Notes under the pieces: model-generated
The model's input: only the letters and a program-made list of their open reading frames with translations
Databases searched by the model: none
What the model was told of the DNA's origin: nothing
Shown: in pieces, positions 45,119 through 54,239 of the stretch
How positions within the stretch are numbered: position 1 is the first letter of the stretch
Layout of the letters: each line of letters starts with the position of its first letter
Assembly: GCA_028715605.1 (NCBI GenBank)
Contig: JAQURM010000004.1
Location: 124,001 to 188,000, forward strand
Source: Desulfovibrionales bacterium
Lineage (GTDB): Bacteria; Desulfobacterota; QYQD01
Length of the DNA stretch: 64,000 bases
Direction: 5' to 3'
Position numbers and translations under genes: made by a program

Positions 45119-45849
45119 GTCAGAATCAGGCCCTGGCCGCTTCTAACTGGATAAGGGAACAAGTCGGAAGGGCAGGGGGAAGGGGCACTGTTTTTGGATT
45201 GAGCGGCGGGGTTGACTCGGCGGTGGTGGCTGCCCTCTGCAAGGAGGCGACGGGTAAAGATGCCCTCGGCCTCATTATGCCCTGCCACAGTCTGGATGAG
45301 GACATCGCCCATGCCCGGCTGGTGGCAGACGCTGTTCAGATTAAAACGCTGACGGTTGATCTCAGCCTCGTTTTTGATAGCCTTAAGGCCATGTTGCCCG
45401 AAGGGACTCAACTGGCCTACGCCAACCTTAAACCACGCCTGCGCATGATGACGCTTTATTATTTTGCAAACCTTAATCATTATCTGGTGGTCGGCACCGG
45501 CAATAAGAGCGAGATCAGCGTCGGGTACTTTACGAAGTATGGTGACGGCGGGGTAGATATATTACCCCTGGGAGATTTTTTGAAACGTGAAGTAAGGGGG
45601 CTGGCCCGCAGTCTGAAGGTTCCCCAGGTTATTATCGACAAACCGCCCTCAGCCGGACTCTGGGCCGGGCAGACAGATGAGTCGGAGATGGGCGTGACCT
45701 ATGAGGAGATAGATAATTATCTGAAAGGACTTGGTGGGAAAACCACATCTGACCTTACTTCGCAGGTGAAAAACAAAATTAACACCATGATGACGACCTC
45801 GGAGCACAAGCGCTCGCCTATCCCGATTTATTACCGGAAAAAGGCTTAG
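45115..45849 (+). CDS. nadE: NH3-dependent NAD+ synthetase
   Basis: Last step of NAD synthesis, amidating deamido-NAD with ammonia. The PP-loop is [35 protein letters not shown] and [18 protein letters not shown] are typical active-site loops. 244 residues with no glutaminase domain marks the ammonia-using form. ATGA overlap with mnmG implies coupled translation. Confidence 0.95.
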   Translation: MSQNQALAASNWIREQVGRAGGRGTVFGLSGGVDSAVVAALCKEATGKDALGLIMPCHSLDEDIAHARLVADAVQIKTLTVDLSLVFDSLKAMLPEGTQLAYANLKPRLRMMTLYYFANLNHYLVVGTGNKSEISVGYFTKYGDGGVDILPLGDFLKREVRGLARSLKVPQVIIDKPPSAGLWAGQTDESEMGVTYEEIDNYLKGLGGKTTSDLTSQVKNKINTMMTTSEHKRSPIPIYYRKKA

Positions 45850-45860
45850 ATAGTGTTCAA

Positions 45861-45942
45861 CATGTTTGTTATCCGTTAACCGTTGTCCGACATTTTCTTT
45901 CGGTAAACGGTCAACAGTGAACGGTGAACCGGCTTCATGCTG
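45861..45942 (-). repeat. Palindromic repeat family B, copy 1
   Basis: About 80 bases built from GTTAACCGTTGTCCGACA and GGTAAACGGTCAACAGTGAA type arms. Its reverse complement is nearly the same as the copy at 60288-60373, and related copies lie at 49924-50024 and 59040-59112. All are intergenic. Confidence 0.75.
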
Positions 45943-46003
45943 ACTGCTCCATCCGGCCGTAGGCCGACCGTAGGCCGGAAATCTTGGGTTTTCCGGATGA
46001 ACA

Positions 46004-46246
46004 CTATATACATCTTCTCTTGGCATCGTCCGTATCCAGCCGCATCCATCGCCCGTTTTTCTGGAACCACCATGCCTGTCCGTCAAATTTAGCGGCTAAG
46101 GTACCGTGATATCGCATCATCTTTTTGACTTGGGCCGAAGAGTAAACCTTATAGTAATATCCCTGTGATTCGCCGTCTGTGTATGATAGGGTAGCCCCTA
46201 CAGAGAATAGGGCCAGTAATATAACAAAAATGTAACTTTTACGCAT
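46004..46246 (-). CDS. Small exported protein, unknown function
   Basis: 80 residues: signal peptide (MRKSYIFVILLALFSVGATL), then YYYKVYSSAQVKKMMRYHGT and a tryptophan-rich end (GQAWWFQKNGRWMRL). I do not recognise the family. The signal peptide and even residue composition suggest a real gene, but no neighbour explains it. The 3' end is close to the family B repeat. Confidence 0.5.
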   Translation of the reverse strand: MRKSYIFVILLALFSVGATLSYTDGESQGYYYKVYSSAQVKKMMRYHGTLAAKFDGQAWWFQKNGRWMRLDTDDAKRRCI

Positions 46247-46559
46247 AATCCTTACTTCCTTATCAGATAGATGTATATATTGAACGCAAATTCAATGCCA
46301 GATAATCAGCCCTAATTAATAAATAATGTAAATACAATAGGTTAGCATAAATTTTTGATTATCTATATTATACCCTAAGAAACATTTTTCCCTTAATAAG
46401 GGCACTTTTTTTCCATTTTTGTGGAATTATTTTTCTCTTTGGCAATATCCTGTGCCCTTCTTTTTGAAGCTCCCCGCAGCAAGCTGCGGGGAATGCGCTC
46501 GCTATGCATGTTCAAAAGGGGAGAGGGGGCATTTATATATGGCAGAGAGGCAATAGATT
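46247..46559. other. AT-rich intergenic region with REP-like hairpin
   Basis: Divergent region between the small exported protein gene and rlmH. The first 170 bases are strongly AT-rich and may hold promoters for both genes. At 46471-46492 lies TCCCCGCAG-CAAG-CTGCGGGGA, a perfect nine-pair hairpin of REP type. No gene seen. Confidence 0.55.
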
Positions 46560-47036
46560 ATGGCCACGAAGCTAAGCTTCTTTTTTGTGGGCAAGACAAA
46601 AGAGCGATTTATCCAGATGGGGATAGATGAGTACCTGCATCGCCTGAGACGCTACGTTTCTACTGAGGTCAGGGTTGTGAAAGCCGGGAAGATTGGACCT
46701 AAAGCGGACACAAACAAGGTTATTGAGGCTGAAAGTAGAGATATCCTGACTAGAGTAAGCCCTGCTGACTATCGCATAGCCCTTGACAGCACAGGGAAAC
46801 AGCTTTCGTCCGTCGATCTGGCCCGATTTTTGACTGACCTCGAAAGGCAGGGCCGGGAAGAGATTGTCTTCATAACCGGTGGCCCTTTGGGACTTTCACC
46901 CACCCTGCTCAAGGAGTGCCACTTTATCCTTTCACTCTCAAAACTTACCCTTACACATGAGATGTGCCGCCTCATACTCTTCGAGCAGGTTTATCGGGCT
47001 TACACTATAAAGGCCGGCGAGAAGTACCACAAATAA
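46560..47036 (+). CDS. rlmH: 23S rRNA pseudouridine(1915)-N3-methyltransferase
   Basis: SPOUT-class enzyme that methylates pseudouridine 1915. LSFFFVGKTKERFIQMGI opens the protein; IVFITGGPLGLSPTLL is the SAM-binding trefoil region, and LSKLTLTHEMCRLILFEQVY the conserved C-terminal knot. 158 residues is normal. It converges on the NifU-like gene with only four bases between stops. Confidence 0.95.
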   Translation: MATKLSFFFVGKTKERFIQMGIDEYLHRLRRYVSTEVRVVKAGKIGPKADTNKVIEAESRDILTRVSPADYRIALDSTGKQLSSVDLARFLTDLERQGREEIVFITGGPLGLSPTLLKECHFILSLSKLTLTHEMCRLILFEQVYRAYTIKAGEKYHK

Positions 47037-47040
47037 CCGG

Positions 47041-47259
47041 CTAAACAGACTCGACGCTGACTACTTCCGGTATCTCTTTCTTGAGGTATTTTTCGATGCC
47101 GTTTTTAAGGGTCATCTGAGACATGGGACAGCCCTTACAGGCGCCGGTAAGGCGGACTGAAACTACCCCATCCTTGACATCCACCAATTCGACATCGCCG
47201 CCGTCTTTCTGTAAAACCGGCCTGATTTTGTCCAATACGCTTTGCACTTGTTCCTTCAT
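47041..47259 (-). CDS. NifU C-terminal-domain Fe-S carrier
   Basis: 72 residues forming a single NifU C-terminal (Nfu) domain: [18 protein letters not shown], and [18 protein letters not shown] with the CxxC that binds a 4Fe-4S cluster between two subunits. Such stand-alone domains pass clusters to apo-proteins. The gene runs towards rlmH. The gap 47260-47526 behind it is AT-rich and ends with small CTGAGGTTCC-type inverted repeats (47469-47516). Confidence 0.9.
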   Translation of the reverse strand: MKEQVQSVLDKIRPVLQKDGGDVELVDVKDGVVSVRLTGACKGCPMSQMTLKNGIEKYLKKEIPEVVSVESV

Positions 47260-47553
47260 TTAATTAGCCTCCAGATAGAAATAAGAGGGATAAAACCTAA
47301 CACACCCCCAAAAAATTGCCAATAAAAAACATCGTAAAAAACATCGTGAAGTTTCCTGAGGTTTTTAATAAACATTCTCATAATGCTATCATTTATAATT
47401 TTATGGCTCTTTGGGGAATCCTGGTTTCTTCGCTTCACGGCTTGCACAGCGAGTTTCGCTCGAAACACTGAGGTTCCCTGAGAACTCAGGAAACCTCAGA
47501 AAAATATCTCAGGAATTTCTCCATCTTTGACTTTTGTCATAGTCTGGGCTATC

Positions 47554-48972
47554 ATGGCCGATATGAAACGCAAGGCAAAGATCGTCTGCACCATCGGCCC
47601 GGCCTCGCAATCCGAGGAGGTCATCTCTCAACTGGCTCAGGCCGGTATGAACGTGGCCCGTCTTAATTTTTCGCATGGCACGCATGATGACCACTTACGG
47701 AATATTACCCTAATCCGGCAGGTCTCCGCCAGATTAAAAAAGCCCATCGCCATATTGCAAGATCTCCAGGGGCCCAAGATACGCATCGGAACTTTTGCCC
47801 GCGGTCCGGCAAACCTCGTACCGGGCAGCCGTTTTATCATATCCACAAGGCCCAGGCCGGGGGACGAGGCCGGTGTTTTTACTCCTTATGGCAAGCTGGC
47901 CCGGGATGTTCATCCCGGCGATTTTATCCTCATTGACGACGGCTTAATCAAACTCCGTGTCCTGGAAACGGATACTGAAGACGTAACCTGCGAGGTAGTA
48001 AACGGCGGCGTGCTTTACGATCGCAAGGGGATCAACCTCCCTGGAGTACGCATCTCAGAGCCGTCGCTTACGCCTAAAGATAGAGAAGACCTGCGCTTTG
48101 GGCTGGAAAACGGGGTGGATTATATAGCCCTTTCCTTTGTCCGTGATCCACGGGATATAATTGAAATAAAAGAAGTGATAGGCGGCAAACGGGTTCCGGT
48201 CATAGCCAAGCTGGAAAAGCCGGAGGCCCTGGAAAAGCTCGATGCCATAATAGCCCTGGCGGACGGCATTATGGTGGCCCGTGGCGATCTGGGGGTCGAA
48301 ATCTCGCCGGCCAAAGTCCCTGCCCTCCAGAAGCGTATCATCGAAAAGTGTCACCAGCAGGGTGTACCGGCCATAACGGCCACCCAGATGCTTGATTCCA
48401 TGATGGTGCACCCCACACCGACCCGCGCCGAGGCATCGGATGTGGCCAACGCTATTTTTGACGGAAGCGACGCCGTCATGCTCTCCGGGGAAACCGCCTT
48501 TGGGAAGTATCCGGTCCAGGCCGTGGAGATGATGGCCCGCATCATTGAGGAGGCTGAAAAAACGCCGTACTTTCGTTTAGGACACCGCGATGTCCCGGCA
48601 GATACGGTCATTTCCTTTGCCCAGGCTATATGCCACGCCGCTTATCACAGCTCCAGGGAAATCGGCGCTAAATTTATCATCGCCTTCACCGAGACGGGTT
48701 TTACGGCCCGCCTTATCTCCAAATACAGGCCCGGATGCCCGATTATAGCCCTCACTCCGCACGAGGAGACGTGCCGGCGGGGTTCTCTTTACTGGGGGAC
48801 CATTCCTATCCTGATGGATTTCGCCCGCGATACCCAGGAGGCCATTCGAGAAATGGAAAACAAACTCTTAGTCGAAGGGTTGATAAACAGAGGTGACCAC
48901 TTAGTGGTTATGGCCGGCTCGTCTATGGAGGTCGGCGGGACGAATCTTCTTCGCCTCCACCGGGTGGGGTGA
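47554..48972 (+). CDS. pyk: Pyruvate kinase
   Basis: Makes pyruvate and ATP from phosphoenolpyruvate. KIVCTIGPAS opens the catalytic barrel; DLQGPKIRIG, MVARGDLGVEI and ATQMLDSMM are active-site motifs, followed by the C-terminal regulatory domain. About 472 residues is normal. I prefer ATG 47554 (or 47563) because residues encoded upstream are not part of the family and no ribosome site supports the longer frame. Confidence 0.95.
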   Translation: MADMKRKAKIVCTIGPASQSEEVISQLAQAGMNVARLNFSHGTHDDHLRNITLIRQVSARLKKPIAILQDLQGPKIRIGTFARGPANLVPGSRFIISTRPRPGDEAGVFTPYGKLARDVHPGDFILIDDGLIKLRVLETDTEDVTCEVVNGGVLYDRKGINLPGVRISEPSLTPKDREDLRFGLENGVDYIALSFVRDPRDIIEIKEVIGGKRVPVIAKLEKPEALEKLDAIIALADGIMVARGDLGVEISPAKVPALQKRIIEKCHQQGVPAITATQMLDSMMVHPTPTRAEASDVANAIFDGSDAVMLSGETAFGKYPVQAVEMMARIIEEAEKTPYFRLGHRDVPADTVISFAQAICHAAYHSSREIGAKFIIAFTETGFTARLISKYRPGCPIIALTPHEETCRRGSLYWGTIPILMDFARDTQEAIREMENKLLVEGLINRGDHLVVMAGSSMEVGGTNLLRLHRVG

Positions 48973-49037
48973 TAATCATCACTTAAGAAGTTCAAAGTTT
49001 AAAGTTCAAATGAATGACAAATCCCAAGGCTCAAAAC

Positions 49038-49128
49038 GTCACTGGCCACTGGTCATTAGTCATTGGTTAAGTCGGGAGAAAGATAGACCCCTTTTATCAG
49101 TGACAAATGACCATTGACTAATGACTTC
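49038..49128. repeat. Palindromic repeat family C, copy 1
   Basis: CACTGGTCATTAGTCATTGG (about 49047-49066) and CAATGGTCATTTGTCACTG on the other arm (about 49098-49116) form a long imperfect hairpin. A second copy lies at 52049-52130. The bases before it (48993-49035) repeat part of 40264-40305. The gap between pyk and cbiO holds nothing else. Confidence 0.7.
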
Positions 49129-49174
49129 TACTCTAGTCATTTGAGATTCGCGCAAGACATTTTGGGTTGAGGCT

Positions 49175-49918
49175 TCAGGCTTCTGCCCTGCCCTGTAGCG
49201 ATAGAGGTCTCTCCAGGTTATTTGCCGCCAGGAGTGCGTCATCCCGCAAGATATCCGGCGTGGGCCCGTCTGCCGCTATACGTCCGGCGTGCAGGACGAT
49301 GGTACGCTCACAGGTATCCAGTATGAGATCGAGATCGTGAGAGGCGATAACCCTGGTGTGCGTAAAGGTACGTAGCAGGTTTATGAGCTGCCGCCTGGCC
49401 CTGGGATCAAGATTGGAAGAGGGCTCGTCCATGACCAGGATATCCGGGTCCATGGATAGTACGGTAGCAATAGAGACCGCCCGCTTTTGGCCTATAGACA
49501 GCCTGTGCGGCGGCCGGTGTTTCAAATCCAGACAGCCTACTGTTTGCAATGCCTCCAGCGTCTTTTCCTCCACCTTCTTGCTGTCCCACCCCAGGTTGAA
49601 GGGGCCAAAGGCCACGTCATCATAAACCCTGGGCATAAAGAGCTGGTCATCCGGATTTTGAAAGACCACGCCTACTCTGCGCCGGACATCGTTTACGGTA
49701 TCCCTGGAGACAATGACATTACCGACATTCACCGTCCCCACGGTCGGAAAAAGATACCCGTTTATCTGGAGGAGCAGGGTCGATTTGCCCGCGCCATTGG
49801 ACCCCACCAGACCTACGGATTCACCATGCAGGACGGTGAATGAGATACCGGAGAGCGCCCGTGTACCATCGGGATAGACGTACCCGACATCTGTAAACTC
49901 AATGAAATGGTGACTCAT
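49175..49918 (-). CDS. cbiO: Cobalt/nickel ECF transporter ATPase
   Basis: 247-residue ABC ATPase of the energy-coupling-factor type. Walker A is LVGSNGAGKSTLL, the signature is HRLSIGQKRAVSIA (SIGQ in place of LSGGQ, common in CbiO), and Walker B is ILVMDEPSSNLD. It is the last gene of cbiM-cbiQ-cbiO. A 150-base gap with a family B repeat separates it from cbiQ. Confidence 0.9.
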   Translation of the reverse strand: MSHHFIEFTDVGYVYPDGTRALSGISFTVLHGESVGLVGSNGAGKSTLLLQINGYLFPTVGTVNVGNVIVSRDTVNDVRRRVGVVFQNPDDQLFMPRVYDDVAFGPFNLGWDSKKVEEKTLEALQTVGCLDLKHRPPHRLSIGQKRAVSIATVLSMDPDILVMDEPSSNLDPRARRQLINLLRTFTHTRVIASHDLDLILDTCERTIVLHAGRIAADGPTPDILRDDALLAANNLERPLSLQGRAEA

Positions 49919-49923
49919 AATTG

Positions 49924-50024
49924 TGGTAACCGTTCAGTGTTGACCGTTAGCCGTTCACCGAAGAAGACGTTTCTCGCGCTTTTCACGGACAACGGTGAAC
50001 GGTTAACGGATAACGAACATGCTG
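49924..50024. repeat. Palindromic repeat family B, copy 2
   Basis: Arms GGTAACCGTTCAGTGTTGACC and the complementary GACAACGGTGAACGGTTAAC-type end (each trimmed here to under 20 bases in the pairing core: ACCGTTCA with TGAACGGT). It fills the space between cbiO and cbiQ. Confidence 0.7.
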
Positions 50025-50069
50025 ATTCCCGAAAGCGCAAGGTTCGCCCCGGCGAATCTGCTCGCTATT

Positions 50070-50888
50070 CTAAATCATGTGCACGACCCTTAATGCCGCC
50101 TGGCCAATGATCTCGCTTATATTGCACCACCGGCACAGGACGAAAAAGGCCGTCCAGGCCAGGAAAAAGATGCCATCCTGACAGGTGATGCCGCTGCGCC
50201 TTGCCGCATAAAAACGACCGTTAAAGGCACGGCTGAACATGGCCTGATGGACGCGCTCCGCCCTGTCCACGGCCCTTAGAAACAAGGCCCCCAGGAGATG
50301 GACATAGACCCTTAACCCGGTTCCCCGGCCGTCAAAGGCCCGCATATTCCTGGCCCGTACCATACGCAAGGCCTCGTCCATGAGGACGAATATAAAATAG
50401 TAAAGGAAATAAAGCTGTACGATCAGCGCCCTTGGCACCTTTAGCCTTTCCAGGGCCAGGCAGATGCCCGGAAAAGAGGTCGTGGCTATGAGAATTAACG
50501 CGGCGGAAACCGTTAACATGAATCGGATCAGGATAGAGGCGAAGGAAATCCAACCCCCACTGACAGGCACACCGCCCAGGTACAGCTCAATCTGTTGGTC
50601 GAACAGGGGGTTAAAGGCCCCCACCAGGACGGCAAACGGAGAGACAGCGACTATCTTTTTAAGTAATAGCCCCACGGGCAGAGCAGCCCGGGATATGAGG
50701 ATAACCGGAAAAACAAGAAGAGGGGCCAGGCCCGTCAGTTCATACTTGGAGAAAGAAACCACGGTCAGTATAAAAATCGCTGTAGTCAGCAGCTTGACGC
50801 GGGGATCAAGCCGATGGATAGCGGTATCCTGGTAAGACAGGGTGTCGAGGTATTTAATATCAAAGTATGCGCTATCAAAAGAGGCCAC
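50070..50888 (-). CDS. cbiQ: Cobalt/nickel ECF transporter transmembrane protein
   Basis: 272 residues with about five or six membrane helices. DPRVKLLTTAIFILTVVS at the N-terminus and the cytoplasmic RARNMRAFDGRGTG and HQAMFSRAFNGRF coupling helices (A-R-G type) are typical of CbiQ/EcfT. It couples CbiO hydrolysis to CbiM. Confidence 0.9.
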   Translation of the reverse strand: MASFDSAYFDIKYLDTLSYQDTAIHRLDPRVKLLTTAIFILTVVSFSKYELTGLAPLLVFPVILISRAALPVGLLLKKIVAVSPFAVLVGAFNPLFDQQIELYLGGVPVSGGWISFASILIRFMLTVSAALILIATTSFPGICLALERLKVPRALIVQLYFLYYFIFVLMDEALRMVRARNMRAFDGRGTGLRVYVHLLGALFLRAVDRAERVHQAMFSRAFNGRFYAARRSGITCQDGIFFLAWTAFFVLCRWCNISEIIGQAALRVVHMI

Positions 50889-50936
50889 GTCGATTCAGGA
50901 ACCAGGCCTTGGGGCCAAATCCCTTAAGGCTCCTAT

Positions 50937-51971
50937 CTATCTCTTTTTTCTGAGGGCAAAGCCGATGAGCAGGGCCAGGCCGGCCGTGAGCGCCGCTCCC
51001 ACCACACCGGATACGGAGGTGCCGGCGCTGACCGCGGGCCATGGTTCCGGCTTATAAGTTTCGGGTATCGCATTCTCCGGCGAAGATGGTTCCTTAAAGC
51101 CATAATCAGGGAGAAAGGCAGACTTTTCCTGGAAACCACCCAGGATGCGGCCAAGGTTATGGGCAGATTCGGGCAGTTCCGCCTTCCCATAGACCTTTGC
51201 TATGGACCATTCCAGGCCATCCGGAAAACTGGATGCAAACCAGGAAAGTATGCTCCCGGTTAATAAGGCCAGAATCGCCAGGGAAGCCAGTATATTTCGT
51301 ATGGGAAGCCCGCTCAGCGGCCTTGATTTCGCGGCTCCCTCCAATATCTCAGGCCGCATCTGTCTTACAAAATTTACTATACCGGCCGTTATGAATCCCT
51401 CGACTACGCCGATGGCCAAATGAATCGGCAACATGGCCAGGACAAACGACATGAAGGGCAATTCGGACCTGCCGGAAAGCAGAGTTTGTAAGACCACGGA
51501 AAATGCGCCCATCTGAAGGGCCATGACCGATGAGCTGACCGAGGCTGCTGTGATTTTTCCGGCGGTGGGGTTGTCCCGAACCATATTCTTATAAATCAAG
51601 GGATAGGCCACAAAACAGGGGAAGACGCCCATATTAAAGATGTTGCACCCCAGGGCCAGGAGGCCGCCGTCGGCAAAGAACAGGGCCTGGATAATCAAGA
51701 CCGAGGCTATGGTGAGAAACGCTGCGTATGGGCCTAAAAGAATGGCCAGGATCATGCCCCCGCCCAGATGCCCGCTGGAGCCGGTGCCGGGGATCGTGAA
51801 GTTTATCATCTGAGCGGCAAAGATAAAGGCTCCCAGAACCCCCATGAGCGGGATTTTCTTCTCATCAATTTCCAGCCGCACTTTTTTGCTTGCGTAAATA
51901 ATGGCCCCTCCGCTGGCGGCCCAAAACGTGGCGCCCACGGCTGGAGATAACAAGGCATCGGCCATGTGCAT
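50937..51971 (-). CDS. cbiM: Cobalt/nickel substrate-binding protein CbiM with PDGLE domain
   Basis: 344 residues. The start MHMADALLSPAVG is confirmed by the conserved His2 that binds the metal. Helical CbiM domain to about residue 215; then a fused CbiN-like PDGLE domain (SFPDGLEWSIAKVYGK, about 255-270) and a C-terminal membrane helix. Metal is either cobalt, for corrinoids, or nickel, for hydrogenase; the hydrogenase maturation protease at 61020 makes nickel plausible. No riboswitch was seen upstream. Confidence 0.9.
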   Translation of the reverse strand: MHMADALLSPAVGATFWAASGGAIIYASKKVRLEIDEKKIPLMGVLGAFIFAAQMINFTIPGTGSSGHLGGGMILAILLGPYAAFLTIASVLIIQALFFADGGLLALGCNIFNMGVFPCFVAYPLIYKNMVRDNPTAGKITAASVSSSVMALQMGAFSVVLQTLLSGRSELPFMSFVLAMLPIHLAIGVVEGFITAGIVNFVRQMRPEILEGAAKSRPLSGLPIRNILASLAILALLTGSILSWFASSFPDGLEWSIAKVYGKAELPESAHNLGRILGGFQEKSAFLPDYGFKEPSSPENAIPETYKPEPWPAVSAGTSVSGVVGAALTAGLALLIGFALRKKR

Positions 51972-52626
51972 AATTGGTTCCTCCCTAGAATTCTACCTTC
52001 GCCAGATCAGCTTTATGCATTTGCATCTCACGGCATATTTATAGGCAACGTCACTGGTCATTAGTCATCGGTCATTGGTTAAGCGGGGAAGATTGATCAT
52101 TTTTTACCAGTGACAAATGACTATTGACCAATGATATTCGCTATAGTGCTACTATTATATGATTTGTGTTATTTAATGCGAAATTATTTTCCTGTCAAGC
52201 GGAAAGCCGTTTGCGATATCCAAAAGGATTCAACCCTCGACTCCTCGTTGCCGATTATTGACCGGCAGAGAGCGAAGACTTTGAAACTACGTCGGGTTGG
52301 TTTACTGGACGTCCCGCTTGCTCCCTATCTTAAAGGGCAAAATGAACAATTGGAACGGTGTTATCGGCCTCAAGCAAACAGCCGCGGGGGGTAATATCCG
52401 GAAGCCCGGTATGCTCCGGGCTGGTTAGGAACCGGGGATGAATGGTACTACAGTTGCCAAATTAGCTGGCATAACCCGGTCATCTGTCCGTAGGGGAGGG
52501 CATTACTGCGAGGGAGAAAATTGGCGCCGGATAATCAATTAAGTTTGGTGAAACTATAAATTGCATGAATTCATGCCCGTCACATAATCAGTGCTCTTTT
52601 GAGACAGCCCCAGTAAGTTACGACAG
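51972..52626. other. Intergenic region, repeats and small open frames
   Basis: Contains family C repeat copy 2 (52049-52130). A hairpin AGCCCGG/CCGGGCT (52403-52422) precedes a 34-codon frame (52438-52542) that encodes TVAKLAGITRSSVRRG, which looks like an HTH remnant. An 87-codon frame at 52131-52394 has no ribosome site and no recognisable homology. I call no gene here. Confidence 0.45.
52049..52130. repeat. Palindromic repeat family C, copy 2
   Basis: CACTGGTCATTAGTCATCGG at one arm and CCAGTGACAAATGACTATTG at the other. It is close to the copy at 49038-49128 with similar spacing, and lies upstream of cbiM. Confidence 0.7.
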
Positions 52627-53724
52627 TCATATAGTTAAGTCTAGCTGTTGAACAGTTCCCACCGTTCCATTTTCTGTTACATATAACCCTGTGGATTTTA
52701 CTTCTCCTTGAACTTCATTGGCGTCATTCTTAACTGCAAATTGTGTATTTAAGTTACCCAGATATAATGCCCCGATACCCTTTTGTCCCAGTGCAAACAA
52801 GTAGTCATTGCCCTGAGCGTCTTTTGACCAGATGCGCAGTTTGTCAAATATTGAATCGTTTTCATCTATCCACTGGTTGCCATCCTCGTTATATTGAGCC
52901 AGCTCAGCGAATCCATCCCCGCTGCTTGGCCCGAACAGTTCACTGCCATTGTTGATTATTTGGTCGTTATTTTTGTCTATGGCAAGAAATCCACTGCCCG
53001 GACTAACAAATGAAATATTATCTTTGTTTCCATCGGAATCTAAATCAAAACTGAATTTTGTGTCTGTTAATTCGGCGGCTAAACCGCCGTAATTTATTAC
53101 AAGAGGATCAATCTTTGCGGCATCCCCGGCTCTGATATGGATATCTTGTTCCTGCACGAACTCCCGGCTCATATTGATATTCACAGAGAAATTTATTTCC
53201 TTTCCATCCTCGGTTTTGATAATTCCTTCTGCTGAAAGTGATGTTTCCTCATATTCGTAACGAACTTCATGATAATCGTACTCAATTCCCCAGCCTTGCC
53301 TTTCAGGGGCTTGTCCCTGTTGCTGCTGATTCTGCAGATCAGATACTTTGCCTTTTAATTCAGCGCACTCTTCTCCACCTTCTTCAAGGTTGACGAGGAT
53401 CCTAATTTTGATCTTTTTGCCTGTTAGGGCTTCTAAAAGTTTTTCTATAAGTTTTACTTTAATTTGGTCCTCACCGCTTAGTTCACCATCGATTATTCCG
53501 TTTTTTTGTGCCGGCTGTGCCTCTTTTGCCTTGACCGACAAATCCACAATGTAATCTTTTGGCTTAGGGATATGTTCGGCTGGTAAGCGTCCTGCCGCTT
53601 GATTATTGCCTTCAAAATCAGGCCTTACGTTCCCTACCCACATTTTCAGGCTTTCATTTTTTTCATACTTTTCAAGGTACGTCCGATTGCTAAACATAGC
53701 AATGTTTGAATCTTGAATTTCCAT
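52627..53724 (-). CDS. Calcium-binding-type repeat protein
   Basis: 365 residues with no signal peptide. The C-terminal half has acidic Ca2+-loop motifs: DLDSDGNKDN, AIDKNNDQIINNGSELFGPS, YNEDGNQWIDENDSIF, like the VCBS/EF-hand-type bacterial family in which ELFG...GDGFAELA is conserved. The N-terminal part is charged and low complexity (QNQQQQGQAPE). Its AT-rich sequence contrasts with its neighbours, suggesting transfer. Function is unknown; related proteins are often surface-associated through non-classical export. Confidence 0.65.
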   Translation of the reverse strand: MEIQDSNIAMFSNRTYLEKYEKNESLKMWVGNVRPDFEGNNQAAGRLPAEHIPKPKDYIVDLSVKAKEAQPAQKNGIIDGELSGEDQIKVKLIEKLLEALTGKKIKIRILVNLEEGGEECAELKGKVSDLQNQQQQGQAPERQGWGIEYDYHEVRYEYEETSLSAEGIIKTEDGKEINFSVNINMSREFVQEQDIHIRAGDAAKIDPLVINYGGLAAELTDTKFSFDLDSDGNKDNISFVSPGSGFLAIDKNNDQIINNGSELFGPSSGDGFAELAQYNEDGNQWIDENDSIFDKLRIWSKDAQGNDYLFALGQKGIGALYLGNLNTQFAVKNDANEVQGEVKSTGLYVTENGTVGTVQQLDLTI

Positions 53725-54239
53725 AAGCAGCCCTCCTCCTTGAGTTTGAGAACATGCCGGAAAGTCCCTTTTCCAGCATTGTTTATATTATGTATAATTA
53801 TCGGTTTTCCAGGAAAAAACTTGAACTTTTATTCCTTCGAATTCCTTACGTCACCCGAAGTAGCCAAAGTCAGGCCTGAGGCGACGTTTCAGGTAAAGAA
53901 CGCATCTGCCCGTGGTTGGGAACAGAGATTGTATTCCCCCTTTTTGGAAAGGGAGGCGAGGGGGGATTTGGTCCTGGATTTTGCGGCATTTTCAAGATAC
54001 TAAAATGATACAAAAGATTGGATTCCGGAGCCTGCTCCGTGCTTGATAATGGGGTCAAGCCAGGAATGACAATCAAAGTAAAGGGACTTATGACGCACTA
54101 CACGAGAAAAAACAGACCGGGAGTGAAAAGCCCTTTGGATTGAACATGTATAGCGAAGGATTCCCCGCTGCTTGCCATCCAGGTCCGACATTGGCGGGCT
54201 GTGGGGAGCTTCAATCGTGGGAGGCGCTGGTATGCTGTC
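53725..54239. other. Intergenic region without recognised gene
   Basis: The AT-rich first part probably holds the promoter of the reverse-strand gene ending at 53724. At 53937-53965 is a C-rich/G-rich hairpin like those near 38751. A stretch around 54040-54075 (GGGGTCAAGCCAGGAATGAC) resembles a commonly dispersed intergenic repeat. No credible coding frame. Confidence 0.4.

Noticed and set aside
52131-52394. 87-codon forward open frame
   Set aside because: No ribosome site, no recognisable domain, and it begins in a repeat.
52380-52450. Possible c-di-GMP (GEMM) riboswitch
   Set aside because: GCAAAC and GGTTAGGAACCGGGG recall parts of GEMM, but the conserved GACGCAAAGCC segment is missing and no forward gene follows.
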